64,000 nt of DNA from Ohtaekwangia sp036786105 (GTDB taxonomy: Bacteria; Bacteroidota; Bacteroidia; Cytophagales; Cyclobacteriaceae). Positions 53,947 to 62,081 of this stretch are shown piece by piece; position 1 is the first letter of the stretch; each line of letters starts with the position of its first letter. The stretch lies in contig NZ_DAIQRQ010000005.1 in NCBI RefSeq assembly GCF_036786105.1, positions 114,383 to 178,382 of the forward strand. The letters run 5' to 3'. The translations under genes and the position numbers were made by a program. Under the pieces are notes generated by a model. The model worked only from the letters and a program-made list of their open reading frames with translations. It was not told the DNA's origin and searched no databases.

Positions 53947-53967
53947 ATACCTGTTTGCTACAGGTAT
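53947..53967 (+). other. Small hairpin between the two GH16 genes
   Basis: ATACCTGT (53947-53954) and ACAGGTAT (53960-53967) form a perfect 8-bp stem with a 5-base loop. No T-run follows, so it is more likely an mRNA processing or stabilising structure than a terminator. Confidence 0.4.
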
Positions 53968-53992
53968 AATCTATAACCTTAACAACATTACT

Positions 53993-54790
53993 ATGCGTTT
54001 GCTTTTCATAACAGGAGTATGTCTCACTGTTTTGATGTCTCACACTACCATCAAATCAAAGCCTAAACCAAAGGCAAAGCTTGTATGGAGTGATGAATTC
54101 AATTATACTGGTATGCCTGACACTACCAAATGGGGTTTTGATCTGGGCAGTAACAACGGCTGGGGAAATAATGAATTACAATGCTATACCAACCAGGCCA
54201 AAAATGTGCGGGTAAAAAATGGTGTGCTAATTATAGAAGCGCATCGCGATTCACTGAATGGCCAACCTTTTACTTCGGCACGCATTATTTCTAAAAAGAA
54301 GGGTGACTGGTGTTATGGGCGCATCGAAGTGAAAGCAAAGTTACCGCGCGGCAAGGGAACATGGCCCGCTATATGGATGCTTTCTACCGAATGGAAATAT
54401 GGCGGTTGGCCTGAGAGTGGTGAAATAGATATTATGGAACATGTAGGTTACGATCCCGGTGTTATACACGGCACCATTCATACAGAGGCATATAATCACA
54501 TGAAGCACACACAGAAGGAGGGAAAAATTACAGTACCGAATGCTCAGGATGATTTTCATATATATGCGATCGACTGGAAGAAAGACAAGATCGATTTTTA
54601 TGTAGATGATAAACTATATCATTCTGTTCTGCGTGATCCGAAAGATGATTACAAAGGATGGCCCTTCGATCAGCAATTTCATCTCATCATGAACCTGGCC
54701 GTAGGAGGTAGCTGGGGAGGCAGGGAAGGTGTTGACCAAAACATCTGGCCCCAGCGCATGGAAGTGGATTATGTGAGAGTATATCAGTAA
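53993..54790 (+). CDS. Periplasmic GH16 beta-glucanase
   Basis: A 265-residue minimal GH16 enzyme with a signal peptide (LLFITGVCLTVLMSH) and no lipobox, so probably periplasmic. Marks are LVWSDEFNYTG, WGNNELQCYTN, and the catalytic GEIDIMEHVG with Glu144 as nucleophile and Glu149 as acid/base. It ends with MNLAVGGSWGGREG and VDYVRVYQ. It lies 67 bases after the lipoprotein GH16 gene. Together they imply one surface and one periplasmic endo-acting step on the same beta-glucan, with GH3 finishing to glucose. Confidence 0.94.
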   Translation: MRLLFITGVCLTVLMSHTTIKSKPKPKAKLVWSDEFNYTGMPDTTKWGFDLGSNNGWGNNELQCYTNQAKNVRVKNGVLIIEAHRDSLNGQPFTSARIISKKKGDWCYGRIEVKAKLPRGKGTWPAIWMLSTEWKYGGWPESGEIDIMEHVGYDPGVIHGTIHTEAYNHMKHTQKEGKITVPNAQDDFHIYAIDWKKDKIDFYVDDKLYHSVLRDPKDDYKGWPFDQQFHLIMNLAVGGSWGGREGVDQNIWPQRMEVDYVRVYQ

Positions 54791-54796
54791 ATAACC

Positions 54797-54869
54797 TCCC
54801 ACAGAATTCGCGGATATACACGGATAAAAGCGTAATTAATTTCTGTGTTAATCCGTGAGTTCTGTGGGA
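54797..54869. repeat. Inverted pair of a 28-base dispersed repeat
   Basis: The left copy (54797-54824, starting TCCCACAGAATTC) and the right copy (54842-54869, ending GTTCTGTGGGA) are inverted copies, matching at about 24 of 28 positions with a 17-base spacer. The unit shows three CTGTG-like steps at 9- to 10-base spacing. Other copies are at 58100, 58145 and 62941. Confidence 0.85.
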
Positions 54870-55149
54870 TAATTGTTGCCATGCAGAAGTGGGATGCAAG
54901 TCGGAAAGTCCGAAAGAGACCTTTGGAAACTCTTTGCTATTGATTTTTCTCCCGTATCCACGGGTACAATAATTCCGGTGACGAACTTCGACTCATCGGA
55001 AGCCGGAAGTAAACGGTGTTCGTTCCATTTCCCAGATTCTAATAAACCATTAATGGTCGTTCCAACACACGTTCCTTGTGTTCAGAATCACTACATGTTG
55101 CTTGGATTGAAAGGAGAATAATATTGCTATATTTAGTTAGCCTTTATGA
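54870..55149. other. Spacer without a supported gene
   Basis: An 82-codon open stretch (54873-55121) has no good start and no recognisable domain. It may be a decayed remnant or a long leader of the xylan genes. Nothing else was seen. Confidence 0.5.
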
Positions 55150-55184
55150 AATGGCAAGATATGGAAACGATCTTGCCATTTTTT
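55150..55184 (+). terminator. Intrinsic terminator before the GH115 gene
   Basis: AATGGCAAGAT (55150-55160) and ATCTTGCCATT (55170-55180) form an 11-bp stem with a 9-base loop, followed by TTTT. It lies 35 bases before the GH115 start, separating the glucan block from the xylan block, or acting in the GH115 leader. Confidence 0.8.
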
Positions 55185-55218
55185 AGTCTTAGCCAAACCG
55201 TATAAAAACCAAGTTAAC

Positions 55219-58086
55219 ATGCAATCGGCGAAACTATATATACTTTCTTTTTGGCTTGCTTTCAATATTACTTCCTTCAAATCTACCCTTTATGCACAGC
55301 CACCTGTCATAGCGTTTGAAAAAGGTAAAAACAATTTTTCTATAACTGCAGTCGGGCAGGCAACACCATTCTTGTTGAGTGATAGCGATTACCCGGGTGT
55401 ATTGCGTGCAGCCGGCGATCTTCAGAATGATATTGAAAAAGTATCCGGCATAAAACCGCAGGTATCCGTACACGATATGCCTGCAGGAAAAGAAGTAATT
55501 ATCATAGGTACGATCGGCAAGAGTGTATGGATCGATCAATTGATCAGTACAAAAAAGATAATCGCGAACGATGTTGCCGGCAAATGGGAAACCTTTGTGA
55601 TTCAGACCGTGAACAAACCTATGAGAGGTATAGACCGCGCACTGGTTATTGCCGGCAGTGATAAACGCGGAACGATCTATGGTATATATGAGCTGAGCCG
55701 GCAGATTGGCGTATCGCCCTGGTATTGGTGGGCTGATGTGCCACCGAAGAAAAATAGCAATCTGTATATAGTGCCAGGTCGCTACAAACAGGGCGAGCCA
55801 TCGGTAAAGTACAGAGGTATATTTATTAACGATGAAGAGCCGGCACTGGGGCGGTGGGCGGTAGAAAAGTACGGTGGGTTTAATCATCAGTTTTACGAGA
55901 AAGTATTTGAGCTGATTTTGCGCATGAAGGGCAATTACCTGTGGCCGGCGATGTGGTGGGCGAGCTTCAACAGCGATGACCCAGTCAATACAAAACTGGC
56001 CGATGAATATGGCATCGTGATGGGCACTACGCACCACGAGCCCATGATGCGTGCACATGCCGAGTGGCGCAAGAACGGCAAAGGCCCATGGAACTACGAT
56101 CAGAATGAAGCGGTACTTAAACAATTCTGGACGGAAGGCATCCAACGCATGGCTTCTTACGAAAGTATAGTTTCCATAGGCATGCGTGGTGATGGCGACA
56201 TGGCAATGACGGAAGATACCAATATAGCCTTGCTGGAACGCATTGTAAAAGATCAGCGCGCTATTATTCAATCCGTAACCGGTAAATCTCCTGAGGCTAC
56301 CCCACAATTGTGGGCGCTATACAAGGAAGTTCAGGACTATTATGATAAAGGCATGCGTGTTCCCGATGATGTAACGCTTTTGCTGTGCGATGATAACTGG
56401 GGAAATATACGCAAGCTGCCAAAGCTTGACGAGCAGCCGCGCGCAGGCGGTTATGGTATATATTATCACTTTGATTATGTGGGCGGGCCACGCAACTATA
56501 AATGGATCAATACCAACCAGATTGAGCGTACATGGGAGCAAATGCACCTTGCTTATGAATATGGAGCGAACCGGATATGGATCGTGAACGTTGGCGATAT
56601 AAAACCGATGGAGTTTCCTACAACATTCTTCCTCGACTATGCCTGGAATGTAAAGCGGTGGAACGAGGATAATCTTCAAACCTATACCGGGCATTGGGTG
56701 GCCGAGCATTTTGGCAAAGAACATGCACATGCTATAGCAGATATACTTTCAACCTACACGCGGTATAATGCAAGACGAAAGCCGGAATTGCTCTCACCCG
56801 ATACGTATAGTCTTACGAATTACCACGAAGCTGAACGCATAGCAAAAGAATATGCGGTGCTGGCAGAGCAAGCGGAGCAAATCAACAAATTATTGCCAGT
56901 CGAATACAGGGATGCGTATTTTCAACTTGTACTCTACCCGGTAAAGGCATCAGCTAACCTGAACGACCTGTATGTTACCGCAGCGCGTAATCATCTGTAT
57001 GCAACACAGGGACGTGCCGCCACCAATGACCTCGCTGAAAAAGCAAGACTTTTATTTGAAGAAGATGCATTGTTATCGCATCAATATAATCATGGAATAG
57101 CGAATGGCAAGTGGCATCACATGATGGATCAGACGCACATTGGCTATACATATTGGCAGCAGCCATCGAACGATGTAATGCCCGATGTTAAAGTGATTCA
57201 CGTTCCTGAAGGATCGCTTCCGGGCGTAAGTATAGATGGTTCAGCAAACTGGTGGCCACAAGATAAGCAACCGCTCACGCTGCCCGAGTTTGACGCGTTC
57301 AACCGGCAATCATACTATATCGATATATTTAATCGCGGCAAGACTCCTTTTAATTTTACGACTTCTGCGGAAGCACCCTATATCATCGTAGACAAGAAAG
57401 CGGGTAGTATAGATAAAGAGCAACGTATATGGATAAGTATTGACTGGAAAAATGTTCCGGAAGGAAAACACACTGTACCCATTGCAATAACAGGAGCCGG
57501 TGAAAATATTATTGTTAACGCAATTGTAGATCACACAATATTAACAACCAACCGAAAGCCTTTCTTTGTTCAAAGTAACCATACTGTGGCGATGGAAGCG
57601 GAGCATTATACGAAAGCTGTATCATCGCCGACAGTACAATGGAAAACCATTCCCGGATTAGGCAAAACGCTTTCGGGGATAACTACTTTTCCGGTTACGA
57701 GTAAAAGCGATCCGCTTACACTATCAAGCCCCCACGTAGAGTATGCCATGCATCTTTCTGATAGCGGCGAGGTAAATGTGAAAGTATATCTGTCGCCCAC
57801 ACTTAATTTTCACAACACACAAGGTCTTCGTCTGGGTATATCATTCGATGATCAACTTCCTCAACTTATCAACCTGCATGAAGATTATTCTCCAAAAGCC
57901 TGGGATCAGTGGGTAAGCGATAACGTCATTATAAAAGTATCGAAGCACACATTGAAGCGATCGGGATACCACACATTAAAGATATGGCGTGTAGATGCAG
58001 GTGTGGTGTTGCAGAAGATCGTGGTGGAGACAGCACCGGCAAAGGAGAGCTACCTGGGGCCGCAGGAGAGCGCACTGGTTCGTTAA
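55219..58086 (+). CDS. GH115 alpha-glucuronidase
   Basis: A 955-residue exported enzyme with a signal peptide (LYILSFWLAFNITSFKSTLYA). GH115 features are GTIYGIYELSRQIGVSPWYW, KYRGIFINDEEPALGRW, MKGNYLWPAMWWASFNSDD, VTLLLCDDNWGNIRKLP, and IWIVNVGDIKPMEFPTTFFL. The C-terminal domain (about 790-950) is the beta-rich GH115 C-terminal module. Family members remove (4-O-methyl-)glucuronic acid from internal and terminal xylose of glucuronoxylan. The GH10 xylanase and mannonate dehydratase genes that follow fit this: one cuts the backbone, and the other works on the freed uronate. Confidence 0.95.
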   Translation: MQSAKLYILSFWLAFNITSFKSTLYAQPPVIAFEKGKNNFSITAVGQATPFLLSDSDYPGVLRAAGDLQNDIEKVSGIKPQVSVHDMPAGKEVIIIGTIGKSVWIDQLISTKKIIANDVAGKWETFVIQTVNKPMRGIDRALVIAGSDKRGTIYGIYELSRQIGVSPWYWWADVPPKKNSNLYIVPGRYKQGEPSVKYRGIFINDEEPALGRWAVEKYGGFNHQFYEKVFELILRMKGNYLWPAMWWASFNSDDPVNTKLADEYGIVMGTTHHEPMMRAHAEWRKNGKGPWNYDQNEAVLKQFWTEGIQRMASYESIVSIGMRGDGDMAMTEDTNIALLERIVKDQRAIIQSVTGKSPEATPQLWALYKEVQDYYDKGMRVPDDVTLLLCDDNWGNIRKLPKLDEQPRAGGYGIYYHFDYVGGPRNYKWINTNQIERTWEQMHLAYEYGANRIWIVNVGDIKPMEFPTTFFLDYAWNVKRWNEDNLQTYTGHWVAEHFGKEHAHAIADILSTYTRYNARRKPELLSPDTYSLTNYHEAERIAKEYAVLAEQAEQINKLLPVEYRDAYFQLVLYPVKASANLNDLYVTAARNHLYATQGRAATNDLAEKARLLFEEDALLSHQYNHGIANGKWHHMMDQTHIGYTYWQQPSNDVMPDVKVIHVPEGSLPGVSIDGSANWWPQDKQPLTLPEFDAFNRQSYYIDIFNRGKTPFNFTTSAEAPYIIVDKKAGSIDKEQRIWISIDWKNVPEGKHTVPIAITGAGENIIVNAIVDHTILTTNRKPFFVQSNHTVAMEAEHYTKAVSSPTVQWKTIPGLGKTLSGITTFPVTSKSDPLTLSSPHVEYAMHLSDSGEVNVKVYLSPTLNFHNTQGLRLGISFDDQLPQLINLHEDYSPKAWDQWVSDNVIIKVSKHTLKRSGYHTLKIWRVDAGVVLQKIVVETAPAKESYLGPQESALVR

Positions 58087-58099
58087 TCGTTATAAGTTA

Positions 58100-58172
58100 T
58101 CTGTGTAATTCTGTGAGTTCTGTGGGAAATAAATGCATTTTTGTTCCCACAGAAATCACAGAATAGCACAGA
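58100..58172. repeat. Inverted pair of the 28-base dispersed repeat, opposite order
   Basis: 58100-58127 (ending GTTCTGTGGGA) and 58145-58172 (starting TCCCACAGAAATC) are copies of the unit seen at 54797-54869, but with the two arms in reversed order. They fill most of the GH115-GH10 spacer and could form an RNA hairpin. Confidence 0.85.
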
Positions 58173-58213
58173 AAATATCCTATCACTCTTTCGATTAATC
58201 AATAGCTACTAAC

Positions 58214-59299
58214 GTGAAACGAATAACAATTTCTATGAGATTACTACTAATTATAATACTCTGCATGATAGCAGAACTAACATCGGCACAAGACACCTAC
58301 AAAGGATTAAAAGATTACTATAACGATTATTTTCCTATAGGCGTAGCCGTATCACCACAAGCCTTAAAGGGCCCGGAGGCCACGTTGATAGAGAAAGAAT
58401 TTGCGAGCATGACACCGGAGAATGCCATGAAGATGGGCCCTATACATCCGGAAGAGAATCGATATTATTGGGATGATGCCGATGCTATTGTTGCCTTTGC
58501 GCAGCAGCACAACATCAAGCTGCGCGGCCATGCGTTGTGCTGGCACGAACAGACACCTTCGTGGATATTTACCGATGCCAAAGGAGATACCGTAAGCAAA
58601 GAAGTTTTACTCAGGCGTTTGAAAGATCACATTACCACTGTAGTGAGCCGCTATAAAGGAAAAATATATGCATGGGATGTGGTAAACGAAGCCGTTGCCG
58701 ATGATCCTTCAAAGCTGCTGCGCAACTCGCCCTGGTATAAGATATGCGGTGAAGATTTTATCAGCAAGGCATTCGAATACGCGCATGCTGCCGATCCGGA
58801 TGCCAAACTTTTTTACAACGACTATAATACCGAGCGTCCCGAGAAACGCGAGCGGGTATATTTTCTGCTGAAGCAATTGAAGAAAAGCAATGTGCCAATA
58901 GATGGTGTCGGTCTTCAGGCCCATTGGTCTATCTTTGAGCCGAGCGAACAGGAGCTGCGCACGGCTCTCGATAAGTTTTCGTCCCTTGGTTTGCAGGTGC
59001 AAATCACCGAGCTGGACATATCCATTTACCCTTGGGAAAAATTTCAGCGCGAGCGGAGACAGGGTGAAACAGATGTTTTTACGTCTGAGCTAGAGACGAA
59101 GCAGATGGAACAGTATAAAATGGTTTTCAGCATCTTTCGGGAGTACAAACAGGTGATTACCGGAGTAACTTTCTGGAATATATCCGATAAACACACCTGG
59201 CTCGATTACTACCCTGTAAAAGGTCGGAAGAACTATCCTCTGTTGTTCGACCAGAACCTGAAGCGCAAGAAAGCCTATGGAGAAGTGGTGAAGTTTTGA
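58214..59299 (+). CDS. Endo-1,4-beta-xylanase, GH10
   Basis: A 361-residue exported enzyme with a signal peptide (LLLIIILCMIAELTSAQ). GH10 marks are FASMTPENAMKMGPIHP, LRGHALCWHEQTPSWI, WDVVNEAVAD with acid/base Glu159, and VQITELDISIYP with nucleophile Glu266 (counted from GTG 58214; ATG 58235 is an alternative start). Length is normal for a single-domain xylanase without a binding module. It should cut the xylan backbone, cooperating with the GH115 enzyme encoded just upstream. The spacer between them contains the inverted 28-base repeats, so the two may share an operon. Confidence 0.95.
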   Translation: MKRITISMRLLLIIILCMIAELTSAQDTYKGLKDYYNDYFPIGVAVSPQALKGPEATLIEKEFASMTPENAMKMGPIHPEENRYYWDDADAIVAFAQQHNIKLRGHALCWHEQTPSWIFTDAKGDTVSKEVLLRRLKDHITTVVSRYKGKIYAWDVVNEAVADDPSKLLRNSPWYKICGEDFISKAFEYAHAADPDAKLFYNDYNTERPEKRERVYFLLKQLKKSNVPIDGVGLQAHWSIFEPSEQELRTALDKFSSLGLQVQITELDISIYPWEKFQRERRQGETDVFTSELETKQMEQYKMVFSIFREYKQVITGVTFWNISDKHTWLDYYPVKGRKNYPLLFDQNLKRKKAYGEVVKF

Positions 59300-59308
59300 A
59301 ATAGCTGT

Positions 59309-59460
59309 GAGCTTTGAGTTTTGAGCTGCGAGAGAAAGGTTACGGCTGCTAGCTACAGGCTACCGGAAGATTGTTATGCATTTAAAAAATTGCACAGCAA
59401 GCAATGCACATTTAAATTACTGCCAACAAGCTAGCAGCTGGAGGCTAATAGCTAGCGGCT
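59309..59460. repeat. Heptad-periodic intergenic repeats
   Basis: From 59309, GAGCTTT, GAGTTTT, GAGCTGC and GAG follow in a 7-base period. From 59433, AGCAGCT, GGAGGCT, AATAGCT and AGCGGCT follow in the same period, each ending in GCT. Sequence around 59344-59365 is a rough inverted copy of the latter. The element fills the spacer between the GH10 and mannonate dehydratase genes. Confidence 0.8.
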
Positions 59461-59513
59461 CAAAAAAAGAGTTTGCTTCTAAAACTATAATCATAACCTA
59501 ACGATAACCCAAC

Positions 59514-60677
59514 ATGATGGAACAAACAATGCGGTGGTATGGTCCGCATGATGCAGTGAGCCTTGCCGATTTAAGGCAGGCGGGATGTACCGGAGTAGTA
59601 ACAGCTTTGCACCATATACCTGTAGGCGATGTGTGGACTGTGGAAGAGATCGAGAAGCGCAAAGAGATGATTCTGAAAGCTGGCATGACGTGGACGGTGA
59701 TTGAAAGCTTGCCGGTGCACGAAGATATCAAACGTCAGAGTGGTGACTATCTCCAGTATATTGAGAACTATAAAGTGAGCCTTAAGAATGTAGGCCAGTG
59801 CGGGTTGAAAGTAGTGACCTATAACTTTATGCCGATCCTCGACTGGATGCGTACTGACATTACGTATGACATGCCCGATGGCAGCAAGGCACTATATTTC
59901 GAGAAAGCTGCTTTTATAGCGTTCGATCTTTTCTTGTTGAAGCGTCCCGGAGCGGAAAAGGATTATACTGTTGATGAGATTGCTCTCGCGAAAAAGCGTT
60001 TTGATGCGATGACGGAAGCAGAACGTCAGAAACTTTTTCATAATGCAACACTTGGTCTGCCCGGCAGCGATGATGCCTTTACCGCTCCTGAAATTCTGGC
60101 TGCGTTGAAAAAATATGAAGGCATCAACGCTGCCAAACTGAGAGAGAATCTATACTATTTTCTGAAGCAGATAACGCCAGCTGCAGAAGCAGCAGATGTG
60201 AAGATGGCAATTCATCCGGACGATCCTCCATATTCTATACTCGGTTTGCCGCGCATTATGAGTACGGAGAAAGATGCTACCGACTTGGTGAATGCAGTTC
60301 CTTCGCCAGCCAACGGACTTTGCTTTTGTACTGGCTCGTATGGTGCCCGCGCTGATAACGATCTGCCCGGTATGGTAAAGCGACTCGGTGATCACATTAA
60401 CTTCCTTCACCTGCGCAGTACGAAACGCGACTATAAAGGAGACTTCTACGAAGCCAACCACCTGGAAGGCGATGCCGATATGTTCAGCGTGGTAAAAGAA
60501 ATAGTACAGCTGATGAAACGCAGAGGTATATCTATACCCATGCGCCCCGACCACGGCCACCAGATGCTGGACGACCTCAACAAGAAGACATATCCCGGTT
60601 ACTCCGCCATCGGCCGCCTCCGTGGACTTGCCGAACTTCGCGGACTTGAATTAGGAATTAGGCGGATGTTAGAGTAA
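59514..60677 (+). CDS. uxuA: Mannonate dehydratase
   Basis: A 387-residue cytoplasmic enzyme without signal peptide, of normal UxuA length. Typical segments are MRWYGPHDAVSLADLRQAG at the start, VVTALHHIPVGDVW, KMAIHPDDPPYSILGLPRI, GLCFCTGSYGARADNDLP, and RPDHGHQMLDDL. It dehydrates D-mannonate to 2-keto-3-deoxygluconate in the catabolism of glucuronate. Its place directly after GH115 and GH10 links extracellular xylan debranching with use of the released glucuronic acid. Other steps (uronate isomerase, mannonate oxidoreductase) are not in this window. A terminator follows. Confidence 0.96.
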   Translation: MMEQTMRWYGPHDAVSLADLRQAGCTGVVTALHHIPVGDVWTVEEIEKRKEMILKAGMTWTVIESLPVHEDIKRQSGDYLQYIENYKVSLKNVGQCGLKVVTYNFMPILDWMRTDITYDMPDGSKALYFEKAAFIAFDLFLLKRPGAEKDYTVDEIALAKKRFDAMTEAERQKLFHNATLGLPGSDDAFTAPEILAALKKYEGINAAKLRENLYYFLKQITPAAEAADVKMAIHPDDPPYSILGLPRIMSTEKDATDLVNAVPSPANGLCFCTGSYGARADNDLPGMVKRLGDHINFLHLRSTKRDYKGDFYEANHLEGDADMFSVVKEIVQLMKRRGISIPMRPDHGHQMLDDLNKKTYPGYSAIGRLRGLAELRGLELGIRRMLE

Positions 60678-60705
60678 GAGATTTATTCATTGTTTTTTAT
60701 GAGAT

Positions 60706-60732
60706 GCAGAGTCCTTGGAGGCTCTGCTTTTT
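60706..60732 (+). terminator. Intrinsic terminator after uxuA
   Basis: GCAGAG plus CC (60706-60714, one bulged T) pairs with GG plus CTCTGC (60720-60727), followed by TTTTT. Confidence 0.85.
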
Positions 60733-60756
60733 GTTGGTATATATACTATTGCGAAA

Positions 60757-60996
60757 TTAGGTCTCTTCTTCAATAGCTTCAAGTAAAACAAATAAGCCTT
60801 CTAAATCCAGCAATGTCTCTTGCATATAAGGTGACGAGCTCTCACTTTCATAAATCATATGGGCAAGAATCATCCTGCTTAGATTTTTACTGAAACGCTT
60901 AGGGGGGTGGTTTTCTATGAAATGCAAAAAGGCTTCTTGTAAAGACGGTGGAAGTTTTGAAAGCCCGGCACTTTTTGAAGTTAATCTCTTGGACAT
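60757..60996 (-). CDS. Small hypothetical protein divergent from an XRE regulator
   Basis: A 79-residue acidic, helical protein (LPPSLQEAFLHFIENHPPKR and ETLLDLEGLFVLLEAIEEET). It has no recognised family, signal peptide or TM helix. ATG 60996 was chosen, since a minus-strand TATGTTTG box at 61021-61028 lies just upstream. It shares the upstream spacer, including the repeated CTCCTAA sites, with the XRE regulator gene, and is thus a likely target of that regulator. Confidence 0.65.
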   Translation of the reverse strand: MSKRLTSKSAGLSKLPPSLQEAFLHFIENHPPKRFSKNLSRMILAHMIYESESSSPYMQETLLDLEGLFVLLEAIEEET

Positions 60997-61020
60997 CGGT
61001 TCAAATTTCTTTTTGGCATA

Positions 61021-61080
61021 CAAACATAACGAAGAGAAACTAATTCTCCTAATTAAGAGTATCTTATTTAGGAGTAATTT
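61021..61080. promoter_or_regulatory. Divergent control region with CTCCTAA operator-like repeats
   Basis: CTCCTAA at 61046-61052 and its inverse TTAGGAG at 61068-61074 form an inverted repeat. A related half-site, TTAAGAG, lies between them (61053-61059). A minus-strand -7 box, TATGTTTG, is at 61021-61028. The arrangement fits an operator for the XRE regulator controlling itself and the divergent small gene. Confidence 0.55.
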
Positions 61081-61110
61081 ACCGGCTGGTCATTGAGTTA
61101 TTTTAAACTC

Positions 61111-61368
61111 ATGAGCAAGAAAACTAGCAGTCCTCCCGAGGAGAATGTAATTGAGCTTCAAAAGAAAATTGGACAGAAGCTAAAGAGAATCAGAAAAGAA
61201 CTAGGGTATACCAATGGTGACGATTTTGCCTATGATAAGGGAATCAATCGATCTCAATATGGTAAATATGAAGCTGGTAGTCAGGATATGCGATTAAGCT
61301 CTTTGGTGAAAATAATAAATTCTATGGGGTTGACCCTCGAGGAGTTTTTTAAGGGATCATTGGATTGA
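61111..61368 (+). CDS. XRE-family helix-turn-helix regulator
   Basis: An 85-residue single-domain protein. A Cro/C1-type HTH occupies about residues 15-75: IGQKLKRIRKELGYTNGDDF, then YDKGINRSQYGKYEAGSQD as the recognition region, and LVKIINSMGLTLEEFF. ATG 61111 is used, with an in-frame TTG at 61093 less likely. The membrane-protein gene starts 3 bases after the stop. It resembles the regulators of small mobile or stress modules, but no toxin family was recognised nearby. Confidence 0.88.
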   Translation: MSKKTSSPPEENVIELQKKIGQKLKRIRKELGYTNGDDFAYDKGINRSQYGKYEAGSQDMRLSSLVKIINSMGLTLEEFFKGSLD

Positions 61369-61371
61369 GTT

Positions 61372-61929
61372 ATGCTTGAGCATGGTAGACAATTTTTTAT
61401 TTTATTTATATCTCCGGTTATTGGTTTGATAATGGAGGCTTTTCTTGGTAAAAGGACAGCTATCTGTATTTTGGTCATTGCGAGTGTATTACTTTTCCCC
61501 AGTTTATGTGGGTATTCCTTTATCACTTCATGGGGCTATCCACTTTTTGCTTTTTGCGGACTAAGCAGTGCCTATTCTTTTTTTTCCAGGGAGCTTGAAA
61601 CAAATTCCTCCAAAATTGCAAGTGCGTTAATTGGCACTTTAGCCCTCTTTTTTGTTTTAGGTATTGGTTTTTTTTTCGATGGCTTTTCAGGTTCGCAAAC
61701 GGTTGAGCGTAAATGGGATATTGATAACTATAGAATAGAATACATTAAAGACCAAGGTTTCGCTGGAAGCCCGCGTATGAATTATGAGTTAAGTAAATAT
61801 GCGTTAGTTCCAATTTATTTCAAAAAGGAAGAAACTACGCTCGATAACGATACTATTCAAAGCTGTGTCGTGAATTTTACCAACAGTGGAATCTTTTTTG
61901 ATAAATGCAGTGGAGTTATTAAACACTAA
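61372..61929 (+). CDS. Hypothetical membrane protein co-transcribed with the XRE regulator
   Basis: A 185-residue protein. About four hydrophobic helices (FFILFISPVIGLIMEAFL, AICILVIASVLLFPSLCGY, PLFAFCGLSSAYSFF and ASALIGTLALFFVLGIGFFF) are followed by a soluble C-terminal domain of about 75 residues with three cysteines in the mature tail. I do not recognise the family. The 3-base spacing to the XRE gene indicates one operon. Base composition is more AT-rich than most of the window, which hints at acquisition from elsewhere. Confidence 0.7.
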   Translation: MLEHGRQFFILFISPVIGLIMEAFLGKRTAICILVIASVLLFPSLCGYSFITSWGYPLFAFCGLSSAYSFFSRELETNSSKIASALIGTLALFFVLGIGFFFDGFSGSQTVERKWDIDNYRIEYIKDQGFAGSPRMNYELSKYALVPIYFKKEETTLDNDTIQSCVVNFTNSGIFFDKCSGVIKH

Positions 61930-62081
61930 AAGCAGGTAAAGTATCTATCGCTATTTGTATAGTCTTTTGTAGAAAAACGACTAGTTATTTGTCTATATAT
62001 CCCGCAGATTTAGCTGATAAAGGAGGTATAGTGCCGTTGCTTTTTGATATTTTTGTGATCGAATGATATCCGTTTCCTCAC

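Noticed and set aside
54873..55121. 82-codon frame before the GH115 gene
   Set aside because: No promoter, no plausible start and no recognised fold; Cys- and Pro-rich composition looks non-coding.
55234..56307. Long open frame on the minus strand opposite the GH115 gene
   Set aside because: It lies wholly inside a clear GH115 coding sequence, has no recognisable domain and its composition is that of an antisense shadow.
54797..58172. CRISPR repeats
   Set aside because: The 28-base units are imperfect, partly inverted, 3 kb apart, and have no regular spacers or cas genes.
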